Assembly (NCBI GenBank): GCA_963803875.1
Contig: CAWDOA010000013.1
Coordinates: 216,493-280,492 of the forward strand
Length of the DNA stretch: 64,000 bases
Direction: 5' to 3'
Source of the DNA: JABDIY01 sp963803875
Lineage (GTDB): Bacteria > Actinomycetota > Acidimicrobiia > Acidimicrobiales > SZUA-35
The position numbers were made by a program, and so were the translations under genes. Below the pieces are notes generated by a model that searched no databases, was not told where the DNA came from, and saw only the letters and a program-made list of their open reading frames with translations. This document shows positions 35,930-43,780 of the stretch, in pieces (the stretch's first letter is position 1; each line of letters starts with the position of its first letter).

Positions 35930-36772
35930 TCACTCAGGTAGGAGCCAGTTGATGATGTCGTTGGCGATCAGGTCGGGGTCCTCCAGCGGTCCGAAGTGAT
36001 AGACGTCGTCGTGGCGAACCAGAATCGAACCATCAACCCCCTTGGCCGCTGCAATCGCAAAGTGAGCCGGGGACATGTCGCCTTCGACCAGACCGGCAGC
36101 GAACATCATGGGGAGATCGAGACGTGCGAGATCGGCGACCCGAGGTTTGTCGGGCGCTTCAAAGGTGAGGGCCTCATGCTCGGGTTCGCATGCGAGGCGA
36201 ACTGTTCCGTGGTCGGTGGAGACAAAGCCGTGGTCAACGTAGGCGGCCAGCGACGCAGGTTCGAGGAGGCTGAGGGGTGGGCGGCTGCCGTAGCGCTCGA
36301 GGACTTCTTCCTTCGAGGCGAATTCGGGCCGGCGCTTGCGGGCGGCTGAACTCATGCTGTCATCGTTGGTCTCGAGATCGACATGGGATGGGAGGATGAT
36401 CGGCTCGAACAAGTAGGCAGCTCGGATCGAACCGGGTTGGGCCAGTTCGGTGAGCACGATCGTGGCTCCGCCCATCGAGTGCCCGAATGCAACGACCGGG
36501 GCGCCGATCTCATCGACGCACGTACGCACATCATCGGCCATCCGCTTCCACCCGAAGTCGCCCGAGGCCGGGGGAGCTGTGGCTCCGTGGCCCCGCATGT
36601 CGACCGCCCAGACCGTGAAGTGTTCGGTGAGCCGGCGGGCAAAGGGCTCATAGGCTCGTCCGTGGAAACCGGTGGCGTGGCAAATGAGTAGATTTTCACC
36701 TGACCCGCCGAAATGGTGCAGCGCAACCTCCACGCCATCGGTTGACCGCAGGCGTCGAACCACTGAGCTCAC
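35930..36772 (-). CDS. Alpha/beta hydrolase
   Basis: Serine hydrolase of the alpha/beta fold, about 280 residues. Oxyanion-side phrase LLICHATGFHGRAYEPFARRL near residue 32, DMRGHGATAPP near residue 62, the nucleophile elbow FGHSMGGATIV near residue 98, and the terminal His in DVYHFGPLEDP near residue 260 form the expected triad order. I start at the GTG at 36772 because the 39 codons upstream (to 36889) overlap the MFS promoter region and are not family-like. The substrate, an ester or epoxide, cannot be told. It is convergent with the dioxygenase gene. Confidence 0.83.
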   Translation of the reverse strand: MSSVVRRLRSTDGVEVALHHFGGSGENLLICHATGFHGRAYEPFARRLTEHFTVWAVDMRGHGATAPPASGDFGWKRMADDVRTCVDEIGAPVVAFGHSMGGATIVLTELAQPGSIRAAYLFEPIILPSHVDLETNDDSMSSAARKRRPEFASKEEVLERYGSRPPLSLLEPASLAAYVDHGFVSTDHGTVRLACEPEHEALTFEAPDKPRVADLARLDLPMMFAAGLVEGDMSPAHFAIAAAKGVDGSILVRHDDVYHFGPLEDPDLIANDIINWLLPE

Positions 36773-36870
36773 TGCGACATCATTCCGTACCGAGGACTGC
36801 GGGGCCAAACCGCCTTCCGGCCGGTGTGGGGGAATGGGTCGGGGAGCAGGCGTGCACCTACGATCGTTCG

Positions 36871-38082
36871 ATGCTCGCTTCCGGCGCAACGGTCGACTCG
36901 CGACGAGGCTGGCTAACCGTGGTGGCGGCGTTCCTGTCGTCAGCTGTGACCCTGGGGACCGCCTACAGCTTCGGAGCGTTCTTCGAGTCGATGAGCGAAG
37001 AGTTCGGGTCGGCGGCGGGGGAGACGGCGGTCATCTTCGGCATCACTACTTTCACGTTCTTCTGGTTGAGTATGGTCACCGGGAGGATCCTCGATCGGTT
37101 CGGTCCCCGCATCGTGCTGACGATAGGTGCGGTTTCATTGTTGGTCGGTCTTCTGCTGACAAGCCGCGTCCAGTCGATCACTATCGGGTACATCACGTAC
37201 GGGGCCGGCGTGGGGATCGCCGCCGCCTGTGGTTATGTGCCGATGGTTGCGATGGTGGGCGGCTGGTTCGAGCGCCAACGGGCGGTTGCGGTTGGGTTGG
37301 CGGTTGCGGGGATCGGAGCAGGAACGTTGATCATGTCGCCGCTGTCAGCGGCTCTTATCGAACGGTTCGGTTGGAGGGACACCTACGTCCTGATCGCCTT
37401 CGTCGGCACTGGCATTCTGTTGGCCTGCATTCCGATGGCCGCCAAACCACCCGGTCACGGTTCGGGGGCGGTGGGCCGATTCGGAGATGCCGCCGCCTCA
37501 CCCGTCTTTCGGCGGCTTCATTTCTCGTCGTTCTGTCTGGGCCTCGCGTTGTTCGTCCCATTCGTGTTCGTCGGGCAGTACGCCAAGGAACAGGGGGTCA
37601 CGGCGGTCCAAGCTTCGGTGCTGGTCGGTGTCCTGGGGGGAGCGAGCGTGGTATCACGGGTCGGCTTCGGTGCCCTCGTTCTGCGGTTTGGCTCCTTTCG
37701 GCTGTATCGCATGTGCTTCTGGATCCATACCGCGAGCTTCCTCATCTGGCTGACCGCCGGGAGTTCGTATGTGATGCTGGTCGGGTTCGTGTTGGTTCTC
37801 GGAGTGGGCTACGGAGGTTTTGTCGCTCTCGGCCCGATCGTGGTCGCCGACCGCATGGGGGTCAGCGGTCTCGGATCACTGCTGGGTTTGCTCTACACCG
37901 GTCCGGGTCTAGGGGCTCTCCTCGGAACACCGGCCGCCGGTGTCCTGATCGATCGAACCGCAACATACAGCTGGGCCATCGTCGCTTGTTTCGTCGCAGC
38001 CACCGTTTCCGCACTCCTGCTGTACGGTCTGCCGGCCACGGCGGACGGCCGGCTCCAGCGCGCCGCCGACGCCAAGGGCTGA
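36871..38082 (+). CDS. MFS transporter
   Basis: Twelve-segment major facilitator permease of 403 residues, starting MLASGATVDSRRGWLTVVAAFLSSAVTLG. Motif A is GRILDRFGPRIVLTIGA after segment 2; the repeat-like GVGIAAACGYVPMVAMVGGWFERQRAVAVGLAVAGIGAG is the phrase of monocarboxylate and oxalate/formate antiporters. The ATG at 36871 fits segment 1. The next gene, the UGA-containing AhpD-like protein, starts 30 bases after its stop and then D-amino-acid oxidase follows 28 bases later, so these three are likely one operon. The cargo could be an organic acid, such as a keto acid. Confidence 0.85.
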   Translation: MLASGATVDSRRGWLTVVAAFLSSAVTLGTAYSFGAFFESMSEEFGSAAGETAVIFGITTFTFFWLSMVTGRILDRFGPRIVLTIGAVSLLVGLLLTSRVQSITIGYITYGAGVGIAAACGYVPMVAMVGGWFERQRAVAVGLAVAGIGAGTLIMSPLSAALIERFGWRDTYVLIAFVGTGILLACIPMAAKPPGHGSGAVGRFGDAAASPVFRRLHFSSFCLGLALFVPFVFVGQYAKEQGVTAVQASVLVGVLGGASVVSRVGFGALVLRFGSFRLYRMCFWIHTASFLIWLTAGSSYVMLVGFVLVLGVGYGGFVALGPIVVADRMGVSGLGSLLGLLYTGPGLGALLGTPAAGVLIDRTATYSWAIVACFVAATVSALLLYGLPATADGRLQRAADAKG

Positions 38083-38112
38083 GTCTGCCGGCGCGTATGT
38101 CAGAATGCTCCT

Positions 38113-38694
38113 ATGAATGACGAGCGCACGGGGAACCCTTGGATCGAGACGGTTCCCGATGAAGGATGGACAGCCGAGCCGACCAGCCAACTCGCCGAAC
38201 TCCACGGTGAGGTCGTCGATGGGGAACACGGTCGAGTGGATCACATCATGGCGATCCATTCATTGAACCCACGGGGACTGGCCGCTCACCACGGCCTGTA
38301 CGAATCCGCAATGGCCGGTACGGCAACCTTGCGCAAGGTCGATCGGGAGATACTTGCGCTCGTAGTGAGCCTGGAAAATGAGTGCCACTATTGAGTGATC
38401 CATCACCGGCGCGGTCTGCGCCGACTCCTCCACGACGATGAACTCCAGGCCCTGATCGAAACCGACTGGCGGGAGGCACAGCTGTCGCAGTCGCGTATCG
38501 CCATGCTGGAATACGCCGTGAAGTTGACCCGAACGCCGGGGGAGATGACACAAGCCGACGTACAGGAGTTGCGCTCGGCCGGCTTCTCCGATCGGGACAT
38601 CCTCGACATCGTCGAGGTGACGGCGTACTACGCCTATGCCAACCGAATAGCCAACGGTCTGGGTGTTTCAGAAGAATCGTGGATCGAAAGCTGA
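38113..38694 (+). CDS. AhpD-like peroxidase-related selenoprotein with in-frame UGA
   Basis: Predicted 193-residue selenoprotein, about the length of typical AhpD-like peroxidase-related enzymes. The active site in the family is a CxxC followed by His; here residues 91-98 read CHY-TGA-VIHH, so TGA 38392-38394 (residue 94) replaces the second Cys and His is four positions on. The frame is open on both sides and family-like: REILALVVSLENE before, and LRRLL, TRTPGEMTQADVQELRSAGFSDRDILDIVEVTAYYAYANRIANGLG after. A six-pair hairpin with a GGUCU loop follows 12 bases downstream. The 5' part ends without frameshift, so the only interruption is the UGA. Sec would make it a faster thiol peroxidase. 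It lies between an MFS transporter and a D-amino-acid oxidase. Confidence 0.88.
38407..38423 (+). promoter_or_regulatory. Predicted bacterial SECIS hairpin of the second AhpD-like gene
   Basis: CGGCGC (38407-38412) pairs perfectly with GCGCCG (38418-38423) around the loop GGUCU (38413-38417). The stem starts 12 nucleotides after the TGA at 38392-38394 and the first loop G is 19 nucleotides after it. The spacing matches the E. coli fdhF element (about 11), and the loop shares GGUCU with that element's AGGUCU loop, whose G and U contact SelB. Confidence 0.82.
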
Positions 38695-38722
38695 GCCGAT
38701 CCACTGTCTACCCTCGTAGGTC

Positions 38723-39673
38723 ATGCGAGCAACAATCGTTGGTGCAGGTGTTTCCGGGCTGACAACGGCGGTGGCGATGAGCGAAGCGGGCTGGGACGCT
38801 CATGTCGTGGGGCGCGAAACCTACGAGTCGACCGTGTCGGTCGTGGCGGCCGCAGTGTGGACCTCAACGATGTCGGAACCGCACGAGACAACCCGGCAAT
38901 GGGCACTCGTGAGCCGCGAAAGGTTCGTTTCCTTTTCCGGGGACCCGGCCAGCGGGGTCGTGCCCATGCGTCAGCGCGAGCTGGACCGAACCCAGCCAGC
39001 CGCCACGTGGTGGGAGACCACCCCGTATGTCCGACGACTCGATTCCGAGGAGGTACCCCCTGGCTATGGGGGCGGGTTCGAAATCGATGGATTCGGGATC
39101 GAGCCCCCGATCTACCTGGAATGGTTGACCGCGCTGCTGGCGAAACGTGGGGGCACGGTCACGACCGGCGAGTACGACCGTCTGGAGGATGCGGCGGGCG
39201 ACGTCGTCGTCAACTGCTCGGGTCTCGGCGCCGCCGAACTCGCCGACGACCCGACTGTGCAACCGATCCGGGGTCAGGTGGTGTCGGTGGTGAATCCCGG
39301 GATTCGTGACGGTGTCGCTGACGAATCTGACGCTGATCGGGTCACCTATGTGTATCCGCGCTCCGACGAGGTGATCCTCGGGGGGCAACGCCGAAGTGGA
39401 TGCTCAGATACGGAACCCGACCCGGCGGTCACAGCACGGATCCTTTCCGATTGTGCTCGCCTCGACGGTCGCGTTTGCGAACCCGAGGTCCTCGACGTGC
39501 GCGTAGGGTTGCGTCCGAGCCGCCCGACCGTTCGGGTAGAACGCGAACAGCTACCCGACGGTCGCCCGGTTGTACACAACTATGGGCATGGCGGAGCCGG
39601 CTTCATCCTGTCGTGGGGATGCGCACTGGAAGTGGTTCAGCTGACCGACCGAAATCGCTCGACTCTCAGGTGA
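38723..39673 (+). CDS. D-amino-acid oxidase
   Basis: FAD-dependent D-amino-acid oxidase of 316 residues, which converts a D-amino acid and oxygen to the 2-oxo acid, ammonia and hydrogen peroxide. The FAD motif IVGAGVSGLTTAVAM is at residues 5-19; an AAVWTS phrase near residue 47 and the C-terminal signature VHNYGHGGAGFILSWG near residue 284 are diagnostic, with the substrate-binding Arg expected in VGLRPSRPTVR. The enzyme gives H2O2, which explains the upstream AhpD-like selenoprotein. The ATG at 38723 is 28 bases after that gene. Its stop region runs into the opposite-strand aldolase gene. Confidence 0.86.
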   Translation: MRATIVGAGVSGLTTAVAMSEAGWDAHVVGRETYESTVSVVAAAVWTSTMSEPHETTRQWALVSRERFVSFSGDPASGVVPMRQRELDRTQPAATWWETTPYVRRLDSEEVPPGYGGGFEIDGFGIEPPIYLEWLTALLAKRGGTVTTGEYDRLEDAAGDVVVNCSGLGAAELADDPTVQPIRGQVVSVVNPGIRDGVADESDADRVTYVYPRSDEVILGGQRRSGCSDTEPDPAVTARILSDCARLDGRVCEPEVLDVRVGLRPSRPTVRVEREQLPDGRPVVHNYGHGGAGFILSWGCALEVVQLTDRNRSTLR

Positions 39674-40550
39674 TAGAGGCGTCGAAGATGCTCTGAATCG
39701 ATTCGTCGAGCATTGCGTTGAACTCGTCGTCGGTCTGCTGGGCCGACAGACCCTGAGTGAGGGCTCGGGAGAAACTGGCGATCATGCCGTTGTTCTGCGC
39801 CAGCCGTGCGTTGGCATCGTCTCGGGAGTAGCCGCCTGACAGGGCCACCACCTTGAGAATGCCGGGGTGCTCGATGAGCGAAGAATAGAAATTGGCTTCT
39901 TCGGGCAGCGTGAGCTTGAGCATCACCTGCTGGCCATCCAACTGGTCGGCGTGAGCGAGCAGTGCGTCGCGTAGCAACGCCTCGGCCTCGGCCTTCTCAG
40001 GGCTGTTGATGTCGATCTCGGGTTCGATGATGGGAACCAGGCCGGCGGCCAGGATCTGATGGCCGATCTCGAATTGCTGATCCGCCACGGCTTTCACGCC
40101 GGCCGGGTTGGCCAGTTTGATCACCGAGCGCATCTTGGTGCCGAACATGTTCTTTGCCACGGCGCGGGACAGCAGCTCGTCGAGTCCGGGAATCGGCTTC
40201 ATCACCTGAGCACCGTCGACTTCGTCGGCGAGGCCCTTGTCGACCTTCAGGATCGGGACAACGTTCTTCACGTCCCACAGGTAGTCACCGGTGTCGCGTC
40301 CATCGATCTGACGGTCCATGGTCTGTTCGAACAGGATGGCAGCGACGATCCGATCGCCGGTGAAGGCTGGACTGGTGATGATGCGGGACCGCATGGTGTG
40401 AATCGCATCGAACATCTCGTCTTCGCCGCTGTACTCGTCTTCCTCGACCCCGTAGAGACGTAGCGCCTTTGGGGTGCTGCCTCCGCTCTGATCGAGGGCG
40501 GCGACGAAGCCTCTTCCTGCGCTCATCTTGGACAGTTGTTCTTGATTCAT
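39666..40550 (-). CDS. Class I fructose-bisphosphate aldolase
   Basis: Schiff-base (metal-free) aldolase of 294 residues that splits fructose 1,6-bisphosphate in glycolysis and gluconeogenesis. Family phrases: GRGFVAALDQSGGSTPKALRLYG near residue 14, ILFEQTMDRQIDGRDTG near residue 75, PILKVDKGLADE near residue 98, PIIEPEIDI near residue 175 and the Schiff-base Lys in QVMLKLTLPE near residue 211. This single-chain bacterial class I type replaces class II Fba in some actinobacteria. The start ATG overlaps the stop of the SOUL gene by four bases (ATGA), and the ribosome-binding site GGAGACC lies just upstream. Confidence 0.9.
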   Translation of the reverse strand: MNQEQLSKMSAGRGFVAALDQSGGSTPKALRLYGVEEDEYSGEDEMFDAIHTMRSRIITSPAFTGDRIVAAILFEQTMDRQIDGRDTGDYLWDVKNVVPILKVDKGLADEVDGAQVMKPIPGLDELLSRAVAKNMFGTKMRSVIKLANPAGVKAVADQQFEIGHQILAAGLVPIIEPEIDINSPEKAEAEALLRDALLAHADQLDGQQVMLKLTLPEEANFYSSLIEHPGILKVVALSGGYSRDDANARLAQNNGMIASFSRALTQGLSAQQTDDEFNAMLDESIQSIFDASIT

Positions 40551-41131
40551 CCGCGGTCTCCTTCGGTGTGCGGGTCAGTTAACTTCAACAGCATTTCCCA
40601 GCGGCGAAGTGGAACTGGAATGTAGGGAGCACTGTATCCAGCCCACATCGGTTCGCCCTCGATCTTCAGACCGTGATCGGCAGCGAACCCAACAAGTTCC
40701 TCAGATGCCGAAGCGATTCGATCGGAGTCGCTCCTGCCTCGAAACTTCATCGCCAAAACCTCCTGCTCAGCGACCGGAATGAGCCGCACTCGGGGCGACT
40801 CCGGCTGGGGTAATGTCTCCATCGTCCACTTCGACGGCATGGAGAACCGGACGGCGTAGGCTCCATCGGCCCGTGCAGATGCTGTTACCGGCGACGTCAT
40901 GGCGATCTTCTCGCCTGAAGATTGGGCCGTAACCGGGGTTGTCATGTCGATTCTTTGGTGCGGAACATTCTTGCCGAAGATGTACGCGGCCAGCGGGCGG
41001 AAACCAATTTCAGCGGCATGGCGGGCGCCGTCCGCCTGCACCTCGACCTCGGCGACGACGTACGGGGAGTAGGTACGTCGTTCGATCTTTCCGTGGACCG
41101 AACCGACCTCGTACTTCAGCGTTTCTGTCAT
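40547..41131 (-). CDS. SOUL family haem-binding protein
   Basis: A 194-residue SOUL/HBP-family protein, a beta-alpha barrel relating to haem or porphyrin binding in eukaryotes. The family signatures are EVGSVHGKIERRTYSPYVVAEVEV near residue 9, RPLAAYIFGKN near residue 46, the repeated ITMTTPVTA and IAMTSPVTA motifs near residue 63-80 and FSMPSKWTMETLPQP near residue 95. The role in bacteria is unknown. It overlaps both neighbours by four bases (ATGA), so it sits in the WS/DGAT-SOUL-aldolase operon with translational coupling on each side. Confidence 0.88.
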   Translation of the reverse strand: MTETLKYEVGSVHGKIERRTYSPYVVAEVEVQADGARHAAEIGFRPLAAYIFGKNVPHQRIDMTTPVTAQSSGEKIAMTSPVTASARADGAYAVRFSMPSKWTMETLPQPESPRVRLIPVAEQEVLAMKFRGRSDSDRIASASEELVGFAADHGLKIEGEPMWAGYSAPYIPVPLRRWEMLLKLTDPHTEGDRG

Positions 41132-42507
41132 GCAGACCGATCGCCGGCCATGAGATCATCGAAGGCAGCTTGTACGCATTCGCGGAGAAGACCCGGGTCC
41201 TCGATCGCTACAGGATCGACGTGAAGGCAGATGTCGATCGATCCGGCGGTGGTGTACAGGGTGGTGTTGCACGCGGTACCCGCCACCGGGCCCAGGGCGT
41301 AGGTGTGCATCGTCTTGGCACCGGCCACGTAGCTATCGCCCAGGTAGCCGGGCAGGTTGCTGGTGGCGATGTCGATGTGAGCGGCCTGGGACCGGGTGAG
41401 GTTGCTGACCAGCGGGCTGGGAAGGAGGTTGGCCACAACGGCCAGCGCAGCCATCGGTCCACCGCCGTGCACTTCTTCTCGCTTGGCGTGCAGCAGATCG
41501 CGTATGGCGGTGAAGCGCTCGGCAACGTCCATCGGGTCGGCCGGGACGTACAGCGGAATCGGGGTGAAGGCGTTCGATTCTTTGGTGTCCGGTCGACGAG
41601 TGCTGACCACAAATGTGATGTGCAGTCGTTCGAGATCGGCGCCCTGGGCCTCGTGGTACCGGGAGGCGCCGTCGACCACGCCGGTGATGAAGAAGTCGTT
41701 CAGAGTCCCGCCGAGTGCCTTCCACCTGACACGTGCGGCATCGAAGGGCATACTGATCGCTTCGGCCCGGCGTCTGCGGGATCGCTTCTGCCACAGCGAT
41801 GATCCAGCCGGATGTAACTGATCGTTCGTTGCTCGCAACGCGGTTTCCACCTCGCGCCCCAGCTCAACCATCTTGTTGGGGTGGGTGAGCACATCTAGGA
41901 TCGCTCGACCTGCCGAGATCGGACGGCGCAATGCGTCGGTCACGAACTCACCAACACCTCCGTGATCTGAGTCTGCGTCCTCGATCGGTGGCTGCACCGC
42001 AGGCGGATCGGGATATCGATGATCACGCTCCAAATCGGTGAATCCACTCACCACCCGAACGAAACCGTCGCCGTCGGCGACCACATGGTGGAGTTTCATG
42101 GCGAGGGCTCCGCGCCCCCCTTCCACACCGTCGAGCACGACAAACTGCCACAGCGGTCGGGTGCGGTCGTAGGGATCCTCGAGGAACAGTACGGCCCAGT
42201 CGAGCAGCTCGGAGAGAGTTCCGTCGCCGGGGGCGCCGATTCGGCGCACATGCCAGTCGATGTCGAATTCATTGTCGACCTCCCAGTGAGGGGTGGCCAC
42301 CGGGGCCGGCGGATCGATCACGTGCTGGGTGAGCCTCGGTTCGGCTTCGATGGCATTGGCAACGGCTGCATGGAATCGATCGAAGTCGAGCTCTTGGTCG
42401 TAGATCGTGATCGATCCGCCGCTCGGAGCAAGCCACGGATCGCGCTCGATCGCCCACATCATGGCTTCGGCCTCGGTCATGTCGCGGCTGGATGCGTCGT
42501 TTTCCAT
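41128..42507 (-). CDS. Wax ester synthase / diacylglycerol acyltransferase (WS/DGAT)
   Basis: Acyltransferase of 459 residues making triacylglycerol or wax esters from acyl-CoA. The catalytic HHxxxDG motif is at residues 140-146 (HHVVADG); the second conserved region, FVVSTRRPDTKESNAFTPIPLYVPADPMDVAERF, lies near residue 300, and NLPGYLGDSYVAGAKTMHTYALGPV near residue 390. The length is that of the actinobacterial family. Acidimicrobiia and mycobacteria carry many such genes for storage lipid. It is the first gene in a three-gene operon. Confidence 0.88.
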   Translation of the reverse strand: MENDASSRDMTEAEAMMWAIERDPWLAPSGGSITIYDQELDFDRFHAAVANAIEAEPRLTQHVIDPPAPVATPHWEVDNEFDIDWHVRRIGAPGDGTLSELLDWAVLFLEDPYDRTRPLWQFVVLDGVEGGRGALAMKLHHVVADGDGFVRVVSGFTDLERDHRYPDPPAVQPPIEDADSDHGGVGEFVTDALRRPISAGRAILDVLTHPNKMVELGREVETALRATNDQLHPAGSSLWQKRSRRRRAEAISMPFDAARVRWKALGGTLNDFFITGVVDGASRYHEAQGADLERLHITFVVSTRRPDTKESNAFTPIPLYVPADPMDVAERFTAIRDLLHAKREEVHGGGPMAALAVVANLLPSPLVSNLTRSQAAHIDIATSNLPGYLGDSYVAGAKTMHTYALGPVAGTACNTTLYTTAGSIDICLHVDPVAIEDPGLLRECVQAAFDDLMAGDRSA

Positions 42508-42565
42508 GGGCGAACCCTACTGCGAGCTCAACGACCGCAGCCACGGTCCTTGGTCCCGGGTTGGG

Positions 42566-42901
42566 TCATCCGGTCCAGTGGATTCGTGACCAGGTGCGCT
42601 GTTCACATGCGGGGCACGAGAGCCAGCGGCTGTGGCTCTTCCCCGGAATCCAGATCGAGAACCTCAGTATTCGATTGGTGACATCCTGCAACGAGACGCG
42701 CGAGCGGACACGGCACTCTGAGCACTCCATGACAACCGTGCCAAAGCGCGGTTCGCCGGCGGAGGAATACAGGGCCTTGACGCCCTCGTCGAATTGACCC
42801 GGCTGATTCTTGGCCGGTGTGGCCTTCGAGGGAGGAGAGAAGAGTGCGTTCTTGCCCAATGGATCGGGCGTGCGCCTTCGGCGGTGTTGGGGCTCGTTCA
42901 T
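42566..42901 (-). CDS. Small zinc-ribbon-like protein coupled to ParA
   Basis: A 111-residue protein with two Cys pairs, MECSECRVRSR near residue 60 and LSCPACEQRTW near residue 95, spaced as in a zinc ribbon, preceded by a basic disordered N-terminus (RRRRTPDPLG). The ATG at 42901 overlaps the ParA stop codon by four bases (ATGA), so it is translated with ParA. Function is unknown; a nucleic-acid-binding or adaptor role with ParA is an inference. Confidence 0.7.
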   Translation of the reverse strand: MNEPQHRRRRTPDPLGKNALFSPPSKATPAKNQPGQFDEGVKALYSSAGEPRFGTVVMECSECRVRSRVSLQDVTNRILRFSIWIPGKSHSRWLSCPACEQRTWSRIHWTG

Positions 42902-43656
42902 GTGCGGGCCTCGATAGTGGCTGCGAGTTCCCGATACGCCTCGGCCGGCTTGGATTTGCCGGCGTGGGCGAGCACCGACCGGGCGTGCCCCGGCGCTTCT
43001 GCAACCCGGACCGACTTTGGGATGGGAGGCGAGAGGATCTCGATTTCGTGCACGTCGCTGACGTCGTTGATCACCTGTTGGGCCAGGCGTGTGCGGCCGT
43101 CGAACATCGTGGCGATCCCGCCGAGGATCTCGAGATCTTTGTTGGTGAACGCTCGCACGTCGTCGACGGTGTCGAGCAGTTGTCCCACGCCTCGGTGGCT
43201 CAGTGTTTCGCCTTGGAAGGGGATGGCGACGTGGGTGGCGGCGGTCAGCCCGTTGATCGTGAGAACACCGAGCGATGGTCCACAGTCGAGCAACACGAAG
43301 TCGTAGCTGCGTATCAGCCGTTTCAGCGCACGGGCGAGGACGAACTCGCGACCGGTCTTGGTGAGGAGGTGGACCTCGGCGCCGGCAAGGTCGATCGACG
43401 ATGGAAGAATGGCCAAGCCGGGACTCAGTTCGACCAGTACCTCCTCGGCCTTGGAGCGACCGACCACGACTTCGTGAAGCGTTCCATCGAGGCTGTCGGC
43501 GTCGAGCCCCACGGCATAGGTCAAACACGCCTGAGGGTCGAGGTCGACCAGCAGAACCGTTCGTCCCCGCTCCACAAGAGCATCGCCCAGAGATTGAACG
43601 GTTGTGGTCTTCGCGACCCCACCTTTTTGGTTGGCGAACGCTATGACCGCACCCAT
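42898..43656 (-). CDS. ParA family ATPase
   Basis: A 252-residue Walker-type partition ATPase. The deviant Walker A motif KGGVAKTT is at residues 11-18 right after the N-terminal strand, Walker A' DLDPQACLTYAVG near residue 39 and Walker B DFVLLDCGPSLGVLTING near residue 117. Such proteins form ATP-driven patterns on the nucleoid to place chromosomes or other cargo. No ParB or parS site is adjacent, only the zinc-ribbon-like partner, so chromosome partition itself is not certain. GGTGCGG-type spacing precedes the ATG at 43656. Confidence 0.88.
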   Translation of the reverse strand: MGAVIAFANQKGGVAKTTTVQSLGDALVERGRTVLLVDLDPQACLTYAVGLDADSLDGTLHEVVVGRSKAEEVLVELSPGLAILPSSIDLAGAEVHLLTKTGREFVLARALKRLIRSYDFVLLDCGPSLGVLTINGLTAATHVAIPFQGETLSHRGVGQLLDTVDDVRAFTNKDLEILGGIATMFDGRTRLAQQVINDVSDVHEIEILSPPIPKSVRVAEAPGHARSVLAHAGKSKPAEAYRELAATIEART

Positions 43657-43780
43657 GTCGGCGACCCTAGCTCAGTCGCCGCCCTGAGGGGGTGAAGGCC
43701 GGCATGATGCCCGGGGATGTTGCCCGCAGTAGCCGACACGTTGCCGTGAACGCATTGACGTGGCCGGACTATTGAGGCGT

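Noticed and set aside
36672..38120. 482-codon plus-strand open frame
   Set aside because: Arg-rich shadow of the MFS gene in another frame.
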